A stretch of 64,000 nucleotides of DNA, taken from positions 403,783 to 467,782 of the forward strand of contig BDGG01000002.1 of assembly GCA_001949185.1 (NCBI GenBank), given 5' to 3'. The notes under the pieces are model-generated. The model was given only the letters and a program-made list of their open reading frames with translations. It had not been told where the DNA came from and did no database searches. Within the stretch, counting starts at the first letter, position 1. Each line of letters begins with the position of its first letter. Below, piece by piece: positions 45,601-56,358 of the stretch. The stretch is from Ramazzottius varieornatus. Taxonomy: Eukaryota > Tardigrada > Eutardigrada > Parachela > Ramazzottiidae. The translations under genes and the position numbers were made by a program.

Positions 45601-45742
45601 GCGAAGGATGGACAGTGGCTCGCCCTCTGCTGTTGGCGAAACGAGCCGGCGACACCATCGGTCGGCGGGTGATAAAGTCCGCCGTACTGACCATGGCCAC
45701 TAAGGACAGTAACAATAGCGCCCTTACAGCCAGCAGCTCCAT
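39612..45742 (-). CDS. DUR3-like sodium:solute symporter (urea/polyamine type)
   Basis: Thirteen exons, all phase-consistent, about 811 residues: 45371-45742, 44971-45047, 44751-44819, 43819-44111, 43646-43750, 43298-43552, 41556-41788, 41404-41484, 41073-41122 (ends accurate to about one base), 40666-40964, 40354-40597, 40141-40294 and 39612-39815. A signal-peptide-like N terminus (MELLAVRALLLLSLVAMVS) precedes a core typical of the SSS family: SISGGLTGATIVAQWTWAAT, LLQSSNVASKNGPAGAFWY, and VVSTASSEVMAVTSIIVHDL. The cytosolic loop has DUR3-type cysteines (CVLCGRARGRMA, then CECQSKTSCKECFF). Known role of DUR3: high-affinity uptake of urea or related solutes driven by Na+ or H+. The start codon is inferred; the frame is open further upstream. 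Introns hold a mariner-like MITE and a 104-bp palindrome. Confidence 0.88.
41988..43246. mobile_element. Mariner-type MITE in symporter intron 6
   Basis: The ends read TCAGATCTTTCAGTATGACT and, inverted, TCAGGTCTTTCAGTATGACT. TA dinucleotides flank (41986-87 and 43247-48). The shared CAGTATGACTT links it to the 18-kb element. It contains no transposase ORF. Confidence 0.75.
42725..43046. mobile_element. Nested inverted-repeat element
   Basis: The arms CTAGAGACTGGAAAAAGTTT and AAACTTTTTCCAGACTCTAG pair with one mismatch. Just inside the left arm is GCGGTAACATTT, and just inside the right arm is GGCGGTAACATTT in the same orientation. It lies within the 41.99-43.25-kb MITE, so it either inserted later or is part of that element's interior. 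Confidence 0.6.
44173..44276. repeat. 104-bp GC-rich palindromic element in symporter intron 3
   Basis: CCGTTCGCGGGGCGCG and CGCGCCCCGCGAACGG are perfect 16-base reverse complements, and GTAACCC/GGGTTAC pair further inside. GC content is far above the surroundings. It could be a MITE or a folding cis-element. Confidence 0.8.
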
Positions 45743-47095
45743 GACGCACTGATACTGCCCCAAATACCAAGATTTAGCCTTAATTGTGGCCAAGAATAAG
45801 TATAGTCGTCGAAGGGGTTATGCTGCCAAGGTCAGAGCACAAAAGAATGGCGCGGCTGTTTAAAGGACCGTACAGTGTCAATGTCACGCGAGGATTACAG
45901 GACAATGGAGACCCACAGAAACTCCCAACAAACGGTGTCTTACCCAATCTATTTCGACTGCATGACTTTCTGTCAGGGCGACTTGAGAAACTTTGCTGAA
46001 GCATGAGAGATGAATGTGCGCTGCTGGAGCGTTGCACCAGCGTGGCAGAATAAGATCACTTGCTTTGACTGGCTGTATCTGCACCTGTGTGGACTGCAGC
46101 GCCAAGTGGCGCGCGGCTGGCGTCAGAGCCGGCGGAAAATCGATGCTGTGGGACTATTAGTACCAATTTGCAATGCCGTCCCCGCTACAGCCCGTTCCCT
46201 GACAATGTAAGCTTCGTTGGGCCAGCAAGGCGCGCTTAATCGCGTTAACAGCCAAGGCTTTGATTCCCCCCAATAGGCTAACTCTTGCCGCTTGAACGAG
46301 CCACCTATAGCTAGGCCGCTGCTGTATATCCGGCCACACGTCTCCAATGTCTTCCGGAAGGAATGCGACGCTACCGGTACATGTTGTTCTTTTCTTCGAG
46401 CACCTTTCCGCAGCGATCGGTATATGCGCCAAGTGATGTGATGTGATGAATGTTTGTCCCATGTCTGCTCTTTTCATCCCTTGTTGTAATTGTCCCTGCT
46501 GGCAGACTCCTCCAGCCATACACACTTTCGTTTGATATTGATACTAGGCAGAAATTAAAGGGATGGCCTGTCAACACGACGAGTTTTTCGGCCCGACGTC
46601 TGCTGCTGATCTAGCCAGCACCATTCGATTTCGACCAGCAAGCCATCTTTTCTTAAAGTAGCCTTTCCTCTTCTGCCAGTGATAGTGCAGCGTCTATTCG
46701 CGGCAAAATTCTCATTTGGCATTTGTGGCTTAATCAGTATACGGGTAAGTGCTGCGCCATTGACACTGTGAAGGATTGTAGCTAATTAGCGGGGAGTTGC
46801 TCAATCCATTCACTCACGCAAGCTACAGAAGTGTGTAATTGCTTTTCCATATAGTGCTCTTGTTATAGCGACGTTCGTATAATATTGGATTAGGTGACGG
46901 TTCTGTCGCTTGGGTTGTGCCAACTATTTACGGCGCTGAGACAAAATCATCCACCTCGCAACGAAGGACAAACAGGTAATAAGGTCCTAGTGTTGTTGGC
47001 TGTAACACAACTGTGCCGGCCATCACTTACATTTACACCATGTCCTTTGAAGACTGTGGTCCATTCTTGGACATTTGGCCGCTGGGTTTTTAGGC
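45743..47095. other. Intergenic, divergent promoter region
   Basis: Lies between the divergently transcribed symporter and guanylyl cyclase. A half-copy of the hairpin repeat (CAAGTGGCGCGCGGCTGG) is at about 46103-46120. No supported gene. Confidence 0.45.
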
Positions 47096-50000
47096 ATGTC
47101 AGCAGGCAGGTGGTTTCCGGTGGTGCTTTTGTGCTCTATACTGCTGCAGCTGTCGCCTGCCATTGTCGACGGTCAAAGCGACCCTTCTTGCCGACCCACA
47201 CTGGTCATCCTCCGCAACCCTTCGCTCAAGTCAACCTTCATCGGGACCAACTGGGACGACGAGGCGGGCAAAGGCGTCGAGGAGGTCTATGTGGACCTGT
47301 TTGTTAATCTCCCCAGGCGGACCATGTCCAGTGCCGACACCATCTACTCCACCTGCGCTGAAGAAGACAGCGACACCATCTTCCTCTTGGCCGAATACTT
47401 CATGTCCCCAGAGGGGCAACAAGCCTTAAGGGGACCGTGTGCAGTACAGCTTTACGTCATTGGCTGTTCCAGTGTCTTTGATACCGCAGCCACCTTTGGC
47501 CAAGGTGGGGGGCAAATGCCTGTCAATAATGATAGCTGGTGAGATATGATACCGATAGCGATAGCGATACCTCTATGTGTCTTATGATGCTGCAGAGTTG
47601 AACCTAACCACCATGTTCGTTCTGGATGGGTGGACCAAGCTGCTGCAGCCTCTGCGGCATCTGCTGATCCTCTTCCTGGAGACGTACGGTCTGCAGACGG
47701 TGGCCGTCCTCTGTCGAGAGAACGAAGGCGACTACTTTGTGGCTTCCCTCTGTTACGAACTGTCCAGGGAAGGGGCCATTGTCGAACACGCCATCACCGC
47801 CAACTTTTTCTACTTACCACAGGCCCAGACTGGGCCCAACAGCACTTGGTCCAGCACTAGTGCCGACAAGGCAACGAGCAGCTGCAGCCAGATACTGAGC
47901 CAAGCACTGCGAACCAGCAACGGTCAGCCACTTCCTCCCGCCACTGCCTCCATTTGCCCTTTACATTCCTTTTTCAATGGACTTTGTGCTTTCTTCTTTT
48001 GCAGTGCTGCTATTGATGCTGGGCCCGTCCGATACGGAGGCTTGTTTGGTGAGTAGGGGATAATGTAGCAGCTGCATGGGGAAAGATGGTCGGATATGTC
48101 ATTAGACGTTGCCTCATTTTAGGTGGCAGCTGGGTCGTTGGGTGTTACGACCAGTCAATACGTAAGCTTGCTCATACATTTGTGTTGGCCAAGCTGGCCC
48201 ACCTTTTCTCCTGCACCTTTCTTTGTGGAACGTGGGCAAGTGGCGGCCTGTCCCGCGCTTCCCCTGTTTACCTTTCATATCAGCCAAAGCCTATTATCCC
48301 TAGGTGATCATCAGCTTGAATGGCTCAACTGAAAAGGTACTTTAGCAAATCATGTGCCAACTTTGAGTGGCGATGACATTATGACGAGGGTTTTACACGC
48401 TGTCTGCAGAATAACATCAGTTGGAGGCGCATAAGTGTAGCGGCTCCTGTTTTCATACTCAATCCGGAGAGCGATGCTGAAGAGCTGCCGCTGGCGGAAG
48501 ACCTCGTCTACGTTTCAACACGCACCGTCGTCTCCAACTTCCTCTTTGATGTTGTTGTAAGCTTGTCCATTCATTCTCTGAGGCTTTGTACGATGGGCCG
48601 ACGTTTTTGCCATCGGCTGCAGCACACAATGCTACATAGTGTCCCCTCTTCCAGAAGAAAACAACAGACTACAGTACTTTTGCCACCAATGACACCACCA
48701 ATAACACATGGAGCACGACGATGATGGTGAGCGAGGGCTCGACCAGACGACCTTGGCGCAGCAAGGCCAATTCCAGCGCTAGCCGGCGACTAGCAGACAA
48801 CGACCTTGATCATCAGGGAACGTCATTGTCCCTCTTCCTGCCCGATGGTTCCACACAGGTGGGCTAACCCTCCTTACGTCTCGGTCAACAGTAATCAGCA
48901 CTCCATATTGACCAATGCACCTCTTTTAAACGAAGTGAAGTGAAGAGTGTGTTTGCCCTAGCTGTTTGCCATTGTGGACCCAACGCAGAATGAAACACTG
49001 CTGCTGTTGGTCTCTCAGGAAAGCTGGGCTGCCTTGTGGCCCAACAATGAGTTTCCACCCATTCACGCCGTTTGGCACAATATCGACAGCTCAACGATCG
49101 TTGCGGGTAACTAACTTACCTTCTCCCCACTCTTCATACCACACAGTCAACAAATTAGGCCTATACACTAAGTGATCGATTATCCCACGTTTTGCTCAAA
49201 GATTCGTAACTCTACTTGTCCACCATTCGCTTCAGGTACTCCTAGTGTCATTCCCAAGATCGATGTTTCATAGTTTTGATCACCTGGCTTTTGTTCACAT
49301 TAATCAACACACCAACTGGTGAGGCTTGGCCGATCGAGATACCTCAATAACTGCCGTCTTTATAACATCGTGTCCTAACGGCTGTGGTCCTCCTCCTATA
49401 AAAATTCTATTGTCAGAAAAAGCTGCAATTATCGGGCTGTCGAACGAGCCTAGTCAGCCCACCTAAGAGGGTTTTGGTCGTCTGACAAAAGAAGCTTGGG
49501 CGAATAAACCATCTAGGTAGTACCTGTAGTGATCGGAAGGCCTACTCGTCATAAGTGCCTTGTCTATACTTTCCTTGCTCGTAATCTTCTTTGAATACGT
49601 CTAATCTTCCGCAAGAAAGCCGAAATCGTGTAGTTTAACCATCTGGTCAGAACCAGAGCGAGCCATGCCCATCTACAGAAGTTGTGCGTCACATGGTTTT
49701 TGCACAAACACTTCCTGGTTAATTTATTCGCCCAGGCTTTTTTTGTCGGACGACCAAAAACCTCTTAGATATGCTCGTTCGACAGCCCGATAATTTCAGC
49801 TTTTCCTAACAGTAAAAAGATGTTGAAAATCGGAGGACCACAGCTGCCAGGACACGACGCTAAAAAGACTGCAGTTACATAGGTATTAAGGCATTCCCGG
49901 CGATCCCTTACCAGTTGGTTTGTTGATTAATCTATTCAAAAGCCATCTGCTCCAAACGAAGAAACATCGATCTTTGAAACGATACCAAAAGTAGTCGAAT

Positions 50001-52766
50001 CGGTTGTGGACCAGCGGAGTTACGCATGAATTTTTAGCTGGAATTGTGAGGTGATCGATCACTTGTGGAGCTCAGTGGATAATTACCTTAAACAGAGACG
50101 ATAAGTTATTTCTGGTCTCGGCAGCTGACTACTCTTTCCTGGCACCTGTTATCGTCCTGCTAGTCCTGGCTACTGTCGGGGCCGCTTACGTTTTATACGA
50201 CCGCAGGTATCTCAAGTAAGTTCCTACTGCAAGTTGTGCAACCCCGCAAAACAAAAAGTTCTTTAAACTTGGTTGCCTCTTGCCATTGGCGGAGACCCCC
50301 AAGTTAGCTATACACAGAGCAAATCTACTGTTCTTTATAAAGTGTTGTGTAAGAATGGGACAATGAAGAATAATCTCGTCGACCGCTCAATGCCTTGCGT
50401 CATCTGATAGCGAACCACAATCTTGCAAATCCCACTGGGAGATTTGTTTTTGTGATTGCAGAGAGCAGAATTTCATGCAAGAACAGGAAAATTCGTCTTT
50501 TGTCGACGACGACCTGACGAAATGGCAGATCCGAGCTGACGAGTTGAAGGAACTGCCCAAAAGCGTCAGGTCGCGATCGTTCGTGTCCTCCTTCTCCGTC
50601 AACTCTGCCAGTAAGACGGCCAAAGGTTCTCAGACCGACGTCGTCGAGGTCGAACTGTACTACGGCAGAAAAGTCTGGGTTAAGCGGCGAGAGCTAGCTT
50701 ACTATTTTATCCCTGAAACTTACCACGTCGAATTCCTGCAGAAGGTAACTTAGTGTATATAGGCACACCACTCACTAATGGCTTCTCTAATACATGTCTG
50801 GCTGACAGCTCAAGCGTCTCCATCACGCCAACTTCACCCACCTCTTTGGCGTTGTGTTGTCCACCGATCCCTCAGTCTTTGAGATGAAAATGGTGACAGA
50901 GTACTGCCCCAAACAGAGCATCTACGATCTCATCACACAAGAGCACTTTGACTTTACCTTCGCCCTAAAAGCCATCTTGATACGCGATATAGTTATCGTA
51001 AGTGCCATCCCATGCACATTAAGTATCAGCCTCTAATCACCACCTTATTTATTCCGGGCCACCATAATTCATTTATTCCACGTACAAACAGGGGGTTGTT
51101 GTTTTTTTTCATATTAGCTTTTTAATGGGTGCTTGCTTGCAGGCAATGACATTCCTGCACAGCTCATTTCTCAACTGTCATGGCAGCTTAAAGAGCCCCA
51201 ACTGTCTGGTCAGTGATCGGTTCACCGTCAAGATCAGCGACTATGGCTTGCACATGTTCCCCATCTACCCTCCGGCCATATCACAAGACGAGTCCCTCTA
51301 TCACATGCTACTGTGGACAGCACCGGAGATCCTGCGTGGCGCCATCATTCGTCTGCGCAAAGGCTCCAAAGAGGGTGACGTCTACAGCTTCGCCATTATC
51401 GTGCAGGAAATACTGACCCTTACCGAGCCATTTTATCATCCCAACTCCTTCCTGACACCCAAAGGTCTCTTATTCCCGGAACTTTAATGGTAATCTGTAA
51501 ATGTTAAGGACCAGCAATTGCCCACTTGTAGATATTGTCAAAAGGTTGATCGATCGCTCGACTGTACCCTTCCGTCCACCGGTGCCTTACGACACCATCC
51601 CTCCGCAATTGCGTGCCTTGATCACCTCAGCTTGGGATGAGGAGCCGACCCAGCGACCCACCTTCAAAGTTATCGGTCAGAAGCTGAGCAAAATGACCGA
51701 CGAGCTTCCCAAAAATGCTTCCTACTTGGCTTACGTCATAGAGAAGATGGAGCAGTATTCTGACCAACTGGAGTTTCGAGTGGCCAAAGCCTCGGAAGGC
51801 CTCATTGAGGAGAAGAAAAAGTCTGACGAACTCTTGGCTCAAATGATGCCCAAGTAAGCTGCCTTCGGTCAGGTACAGCCAAAGGATGACAGAAATATAT
51901 CTTGCTTGTTTTTCCTAGGACAGTATTAGACAGGTTACGCATTGGGCAGATTGTCGAGCCAGAGGCTTTTCAGCAAGTGACCATTGGCTTTACCGCCGTC
52001 ATCGACTTTGCCCAGTTTGCCTTCCATAGTACCCCCATCGAGATTGTCCACTTCCTCAACGGTCTCTACACAGTATTCGACGATATCATTGAGCACTTTG
52101 ACATTTACAAGGTGGAGACCATCCAAGACTCCTATATGGTAGCCAGTGGGCTGCCGACCCGCAACGGTCACGACCATGTCCGGCAAGTGGGCAGCATGGC
52201 CTTGCAGATGATGAAGTCCGTCGAGAAGGTGCATATGCCCGGAGGGGGCGCCACCAACATGAAGATTGGCCTGCATACCGGTGGTTGCGCTGCCGGAGTT
52301 ATCGGCGTCAAAGCACCGCGATATTGTCTGTAAGCTCTGCCCTCTTGACTATCCTACCTACCTTGATATATTCCAACAAGTTATGGACCTTTAGGTTTGG
52401 AGACACAATCAATACAGCTTCCCGAATGTGTACAGTTGGAGAAGGTGCCAATTCGTCGTCAGCCCAATGTCTCTCGTAAAATGAAACACGTCTCACTGAC
52501 ATGTACTGTATTGCAGGACACAAGGTTGTCATTAGTGATGGTATGAAAACCTATCTGGATATGCATTTTCCGGATGAGTTTCTGGTCGATTTCAGGAACG
52601 ACACGGAAGTTAAGGTAAGCTGACCACACACAGTTTGTCTTGCCTTGGAACATGGCAAAGTCGCATTTTGTCTCATCTCTAGGGCAAAGGGAAAATGAAG
52701 ACGTACTATCTGCGAGAAAAACCCGGCCATTCGCACGTGCTCGGAACATCCCACCGCCAAACTTGA
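47096..52766 (+). CDS. Receptor-type guanylyl cyclase with altered metal site
   Basis: Seventeen exons from ATG 47096 to TGA 52764-52766, 1065 residues, all in phase. A signal peptide (WFPVVLLCSILLQLSPAIV) is followed by an ANF-receptor-like ectodomain of about 415 residues. TM (FLAPVIVLLVLATVGAAYVL) is in exon 9 at 50125-50215. The kinase-homology domain has HGSLKSPNCLV in place of HRDLKxxN, ISDYGL, WTAPEILRG and SFAIIVQEIL. A dimerisation coiled coil follows, and then the class III cyclase domain: KVETIQDSYMVASGLPTRNG, KIGLHTGGCAAGVIG, APRYCLFGDTINTASRM. The first metal-binding motif, usually FSDIVGFT, reads GFTAVIDFA, so the first Asp is Ala; the second Asp remains (IQD). Glu and Cys for guanine recognition remain. 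Catalysis would need a partner subunit or is lost. Known role: cGMP production on ligand binding at the plasma membrane. Confidence 0.93.
49169..50064. mobile_element. 0.9-kb fold-back element in cyclase intron 8
   Basis: The two halves are imperfect reverse complements over roughly 330-440 bases each, from AAGTGATCGAT at the left end to ATCGATCACTT at the right. Matching islands include AAGATCGATGTTTC, ATTAATCAACA, ACCAACTGGT, GGCTGTGGTCCTCC and ATTATCGGGCTGTCGAACGA. The centre is near 49615. There is no ORF. Transcribed RNA from the intron could form a long hairpin. Confidence 0.85.
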
Positions 52767-52863
52767 GCACCCTGTATTTCCACCAAGACCAATGATCCTC
52801 ATGTCCTTTCCCCCTCTTGTTTATGATAATTAGTTTGAACAGACATTCCAACCAAGATTATGC

Positions 52864-52869
52864 AATAAA
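52864..52869 (+). terminator. Poly(A) signal of the guanylyl cyclase gene
   Basis: AATAAA lies about 98 bases beyond the stop codon. Confidence 0.65.
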
Positions 52870-54124
52870 GAAAAGAGCAATTGGAACTGCAGATCAAAAG
52901 TCCACTGTAATTCTGCCTTTGATGGAGAGTTGATGGCAGTATGGCGTAGACAGGATTTAGTTTTCATCCCAGGTAGGTCTTTTAGGCTGGGGAATTTGCT
53001 GATAATAAACTATAAATGTTCGGCCAGCGCTTTGGAGCTTGGGAAATCCCAGATGTTCGTGGACGATTTGGGTCGGATTATCACATGTGTGGTTTGCTCG
53101 CAGGCCCGGTGAAGAAAAAGAAAAAAAATTTCCCGATATATGCAGAATCAATCTTTGGACAACAATGAGGGTGACATGACGAAGCTACATCGTTCTAGGC
53201 TCACCTGTTTTCAAAGGCGGGACAGAATTGGTACCCCCCGTTCACGCCACATCGCTACACCTAGCATTTCGACGTGGAAAAATTCGGATTGCCCCGTTTC
53301 GTTTGTTGCTTCACAGTGTTCATACAACTTTCAAGCTCTTTCGACTGAGCCATGAGTCGTTTTGGTACGATGGAAAACGGCTTCAGATAGTCGACTGGTA
53401 TGACTTCCGGAGGGAAGACGTGTCGTTCGCGGGTGAAATGCGGTCTATAGAGATCCCCCTTTGAGGTACAATCCCTGAAGTGACCTGGGCAGGCGTGAAA
53501 CTATCTTGGCTGTCCAAGAAAGTCACAAAAGACCACGAAAATGCCAAAGTGGCTCGGCAAATAAATTAAAACCGTCGAAGTTGTTCATTTTGCCGAGAAA
53601 ACCGTTTTGTGGCGAAAATCCTAGCTCTGAATCCGAGCGGCAGATTCTTATTCAAACCAATTTTTATGTGGCCCGGACCGTGTTCTAATTATATTCATGA
53701 ACAAAATCGCATGAACACAGTTCGTTACTGAGAAAACAATTTTTGAAACCGGACCTGAAAACTGCAAAAGTTGGTGCAAATTTTGCTTTGCACTTCCCCT
53801 TGTTCAATGTCGATCCTGACTTCTCGTAAACAGCTATCTGCCCGATAATTTCCAAAAGCATACTAACCAAGGAAAATTAGTTCCGGAGTTCAGCGATGAT
53901 CCTGTCCCGAACGCAGCAGATTCATACGTGGTAGCGATGTGGTGTGAACGGGGTGTATGTCAAAACCAGTCCGTTGCAGGCCGCGTCGTCTTCCAGGGAA
54001 GAAGGACTACATTTCAGAGACCGGCATTCTCTATGGACGTCTATTTTTGTGTATTTTCTCAGCTCGGCCAGGCCCAGTTATCTGGTGCTGGGCGGGCTTT
54101 CGGAATTCTTCAACCTACCAGGGA
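52870..54124. other. Intergenic, nothing supported
   Basis: Short ORFs only, on both strands, with no coherent domain or splice structure. Confidence 0.45.
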
Positions 54125-54421
54125 AAGGTTGTAAAGTTAGCCACCTCATACCGGGTTTGTAAAGTTAGCCGTCCAAGTTTGCCTGTTCTCTCCTACTTCC
54201 AAACAGTTATGGATAGATCGATAGATAAAATAACGGGCTATCGAATAATCTCAAGTACAGTCAACGTGAAGATTCGGAGAATCCAAGAGATCTGCAATTA
54301 GAAAGCGTTGATCCCATGTTAAGAAGCGAAGACTGACAATCAAATGGTCAATCACGCAATAGACGCTACAGCCGTGGCTAACTTTACAAACCCGGTATGG
54401 GGCGGCTAAGTTTACGACCTT
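54125..54421. mobile_element. ~0.3-kb MITE with AAGGTYGTAAA termini
   Basis: The left arm contains AAGTTAGCCACCTCATACC, then GGGTTTGTAAAGTTAGCC. The right arm is the near reverse complement (GGCTAACTTTACAAACCC, then GGTATGGGGCGGCTAA). Arms are about 50 bases and the interior is non-coding. Confidence 0.75.
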
Positions 54422-54429
54422 CACCTCTT

Positions 54430-54899
54430 ACACATATCCGTTGAGTTGTTCAGCAAAACAGCGCAGTTGATCGGCTGGATAGCATATTCCTCCGTGGGCT
54501 TTAGCATGGCAAATGCCCGCTTGCCCTTGACGCGAAGAGAAATCCTGGAGGAGCGCTGCAGAGTAGACAAAGGCAACTGAAGACGAACAGTTTTATCGCA
54601 TCGTCCATGGTGGTCAGGTCTCTAGCGATGTTGGATGCCAGCGGCGCCATCTGCAGGTCGTGAATCAGCGTGGACCACAGGTACCGTATGCTCTCCCGAA
54701 ATTCACGTACGTCACTGACTCAAATCATTGGGGTCTTACCGTCTAGTTTTACACTCTGAATGGAGTGACGTACGTGAATTTCGGGAGAGTATACAGTACT
54801 GCTTTTCCAAGGCAAACTCCCGATCCGCATGCAGGTACGGGTAACCGTGCAGCTTCAGCAGCTTTCCTCCAAACTCCTTCAGTTCTTGCTCCAGTAACT
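54430..54899 (-). CDS. Unrecognised spliced gene fragment
   Basis: On the minus strand an open stretch reads LLEQELKEFGGKLLKLHG, then YPYLHADREFALEK. A donor (GTACTG) there joins in phase, across a 77-base intron, to HDVREFRESIRYLW, then LIHDLQMAPLASNIARDL and TTMDDAIK. A second short intron (GT at about 54586, AG at about 54536) is possible, followed by RVKGKRAFAMLKPTEEYA. The composition is protein-like (amphipathic helices, balanced charge), but I do not recognise the family, and the upstream frame closes with TGA just before GELLEQ. The first putative intron, with its flanks, forms a strong hairpin. It could be a real small gene with missing exons or a relic. Confidence 0.4.
54686..54794. 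repeat. Strong hairpin, 31-bp arms, at an exon-intron junction
   Basis: GTATGCTCTCCCGAAATTCA on the left pairs with TGAATTTCGGGAGAGTATAC on the right. The arms total about 31 bases with one mismatch, continuing through CGTACGTCACT/AGTGACGTACG, around a 47-base loop. The left arm encodes REFRESIR of the minus-strand fragment, so the right arm looks like an inverted duplicate of exon sequence. Confidence 0.8.
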
Positions 54900-55185
54900 C
54901 TCACTCGCAATTTTCATGTGTTTGCTTCCAGTTTGGGAGTTCTAGACTTCATGCATGTGACATGTTTTTGCTCTTCAGTTATATCTGTAACAACTCTTTC
55001 ATTTCTTTTTATCTTTTTCGCATTCGTTCCTCGTAAAGTCAACGGTACGAACAGGAAGTAGTCTTGGGATGTCGGGTCCATAGAGGTTTTGTTACGCATG
55101 CAGGTTTATAACTTTGCACTTATTCGTCACAAATTCAAATGACCTTTTGAATTCAAACGATGACAGCTTGGGATGGAAAGTACTT

Positions 55186-56232
55186 CTAACAGTGCAGGCA
55201 GGTTTTTAATGCTGCTCTGAAACTGGGGATGGAAAACACCAGCAACAATGGATCGGAGACCGCACTGAGCGCATACAAGGCCCACAGTACAAGGTACGTG
55301 CTTCTGGACTGGATACCGAAAGGCACCAGACTGGAGTAAACTTGCGATGGTAAGAGCGTGCAGGTTAAACTAATGATCAGTAACGTCAACGTCAAGAAGT
55401 GGGCGTCTTTGTTTTGCTTGTTTCGACTTGGGTTTTCTGCTGGGCGATTTACAGGGTTCGCGTTCAGTGGGTTCGGAGGTTGTAATGGAATTAAAGGGGC
55501 CGCCACCACCACCAGGTTCTTCCTGGCAGCTTTTATCTTGATCCTCTTGCACAAGATGTAAAAGTAACAGGTCAGAATGGCAAGGATCGGTCCGCCGAAG
55601 AGGACCAGCTGTAATGCGTATGACATGGCGAAAGGAGCTGATCCTGATGGAGAACAGTTGGGGGCTTCGATGGTTATGTTGCGGCTATTCTTGACGACCG
55701 CATCCACCACCATCCACGGTATAACGAAGACATGAATGTACAAAAAGGACACCGCGCAGATTTTAGCGATGGTCATCAGAGAAGTGCTTTGGTTGTAGTT
55801 TCTGTACGAGAATGGAGCGGCGATAGCCCATAGTCGGTTCAGAGCAATTAACGTATGGGTATTGAGGATGTGTGCACTTTCAACAAAGCGAGAGTACCGC
55901 AGAAAGATGCACATGCCCACGGGGAAAGCAACATGAAGATAGACATCGTTGAACAGCTCGAACAAATGCTTCACCGCACTTTGGGCGATGTAGCCCACGC
56001 AAAGCTTGACAACGTAACAGTTAAAGACAGTTTGACAAGACGTAAAGCGATAGAAGAGGTATGAAATAAACCCGTTGAAGAAGACCGTCACAAAATCGAC
56101 GAGCAAGTAGTATATGGACCGACTACTAAAACTGATTGATGCGCTGATATTTCCATGGTTGGTACGGTTGGGCAAGGTCATTGTCGAGTTGGAACAACCG
56201 GACGCTTCTGTCGAAAGATTACCATGGCTCAT
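55186..56232 (-). CDS. Rhodopsin-like GPCR, intronless
   Basis: A single 348-codon ORF. The N terminus is rich in N-glycosylation sequons (NLS, NST, NRT, NIS). Seven hydrophobic segments are visible: about residues 37-61, 72-92, 100-118, 125-140, 158-182, 202-226 and 283-335 (the last span holds TM6 and TM7). The DRY position reads NRLWAIAAPFSY, and the TM7 NPxxY position reads SDPLLLVF, so both activation motifs are divergent. Intracellular loop 3 is Pro/Asn-rich (PLQPPNPLNANPVNRPAEN). A short Cys-bearing tail (KTCLHC) could be palmitoylated. Ligand unknown. It lacks the introns of its neighbours, typical of retro-derived or lineage-expanded receptors, and lies next to the Tc1 element but outside it. 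Confidence 0.85.
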   Translation of the reverse strand: MSHGNLSTEASGCSNSTMTLPNRTNHGNISASISFSSRSIYYLLVDFVTVFFNGFISYLFYRFTSCQTVFNCYVVKLCVGYIAQSAVKHLFELFNDVYLHVAFPVGMCIFLRYSRFVESAHILNTHTLIALNRLWAIAAPFSYRNYNQSTSLMTIAKICAVSFLYIHVFVIPWMVVDAVVKNSRNITIEAPNCSPSGSAPFAMSYALQLVLFGGPILAILTCYFYILCKRIKIKAARKNLVVVAAPLIPLQPPNPLNANPVNRPAENPSRNKQNKDAHFLTLTLLIISLTCTLLPSQVYSSLVPFGIQSRSTYLVLWALYALSAVSDPLLLVFSIPSFRAALKTCLHC

Positions 56233-56358
56233 GATAATGGCTCAAAGGTCTGTTAGCGTTACGTCGGCACAAACAGAATTTCATCGAAATGAATGACTAC
56301 TGGTCTTTAGGGAGAAAAGTCTTGGGTTTGCGTCTTTCGCGTTCAGCAACGGCTGGTA

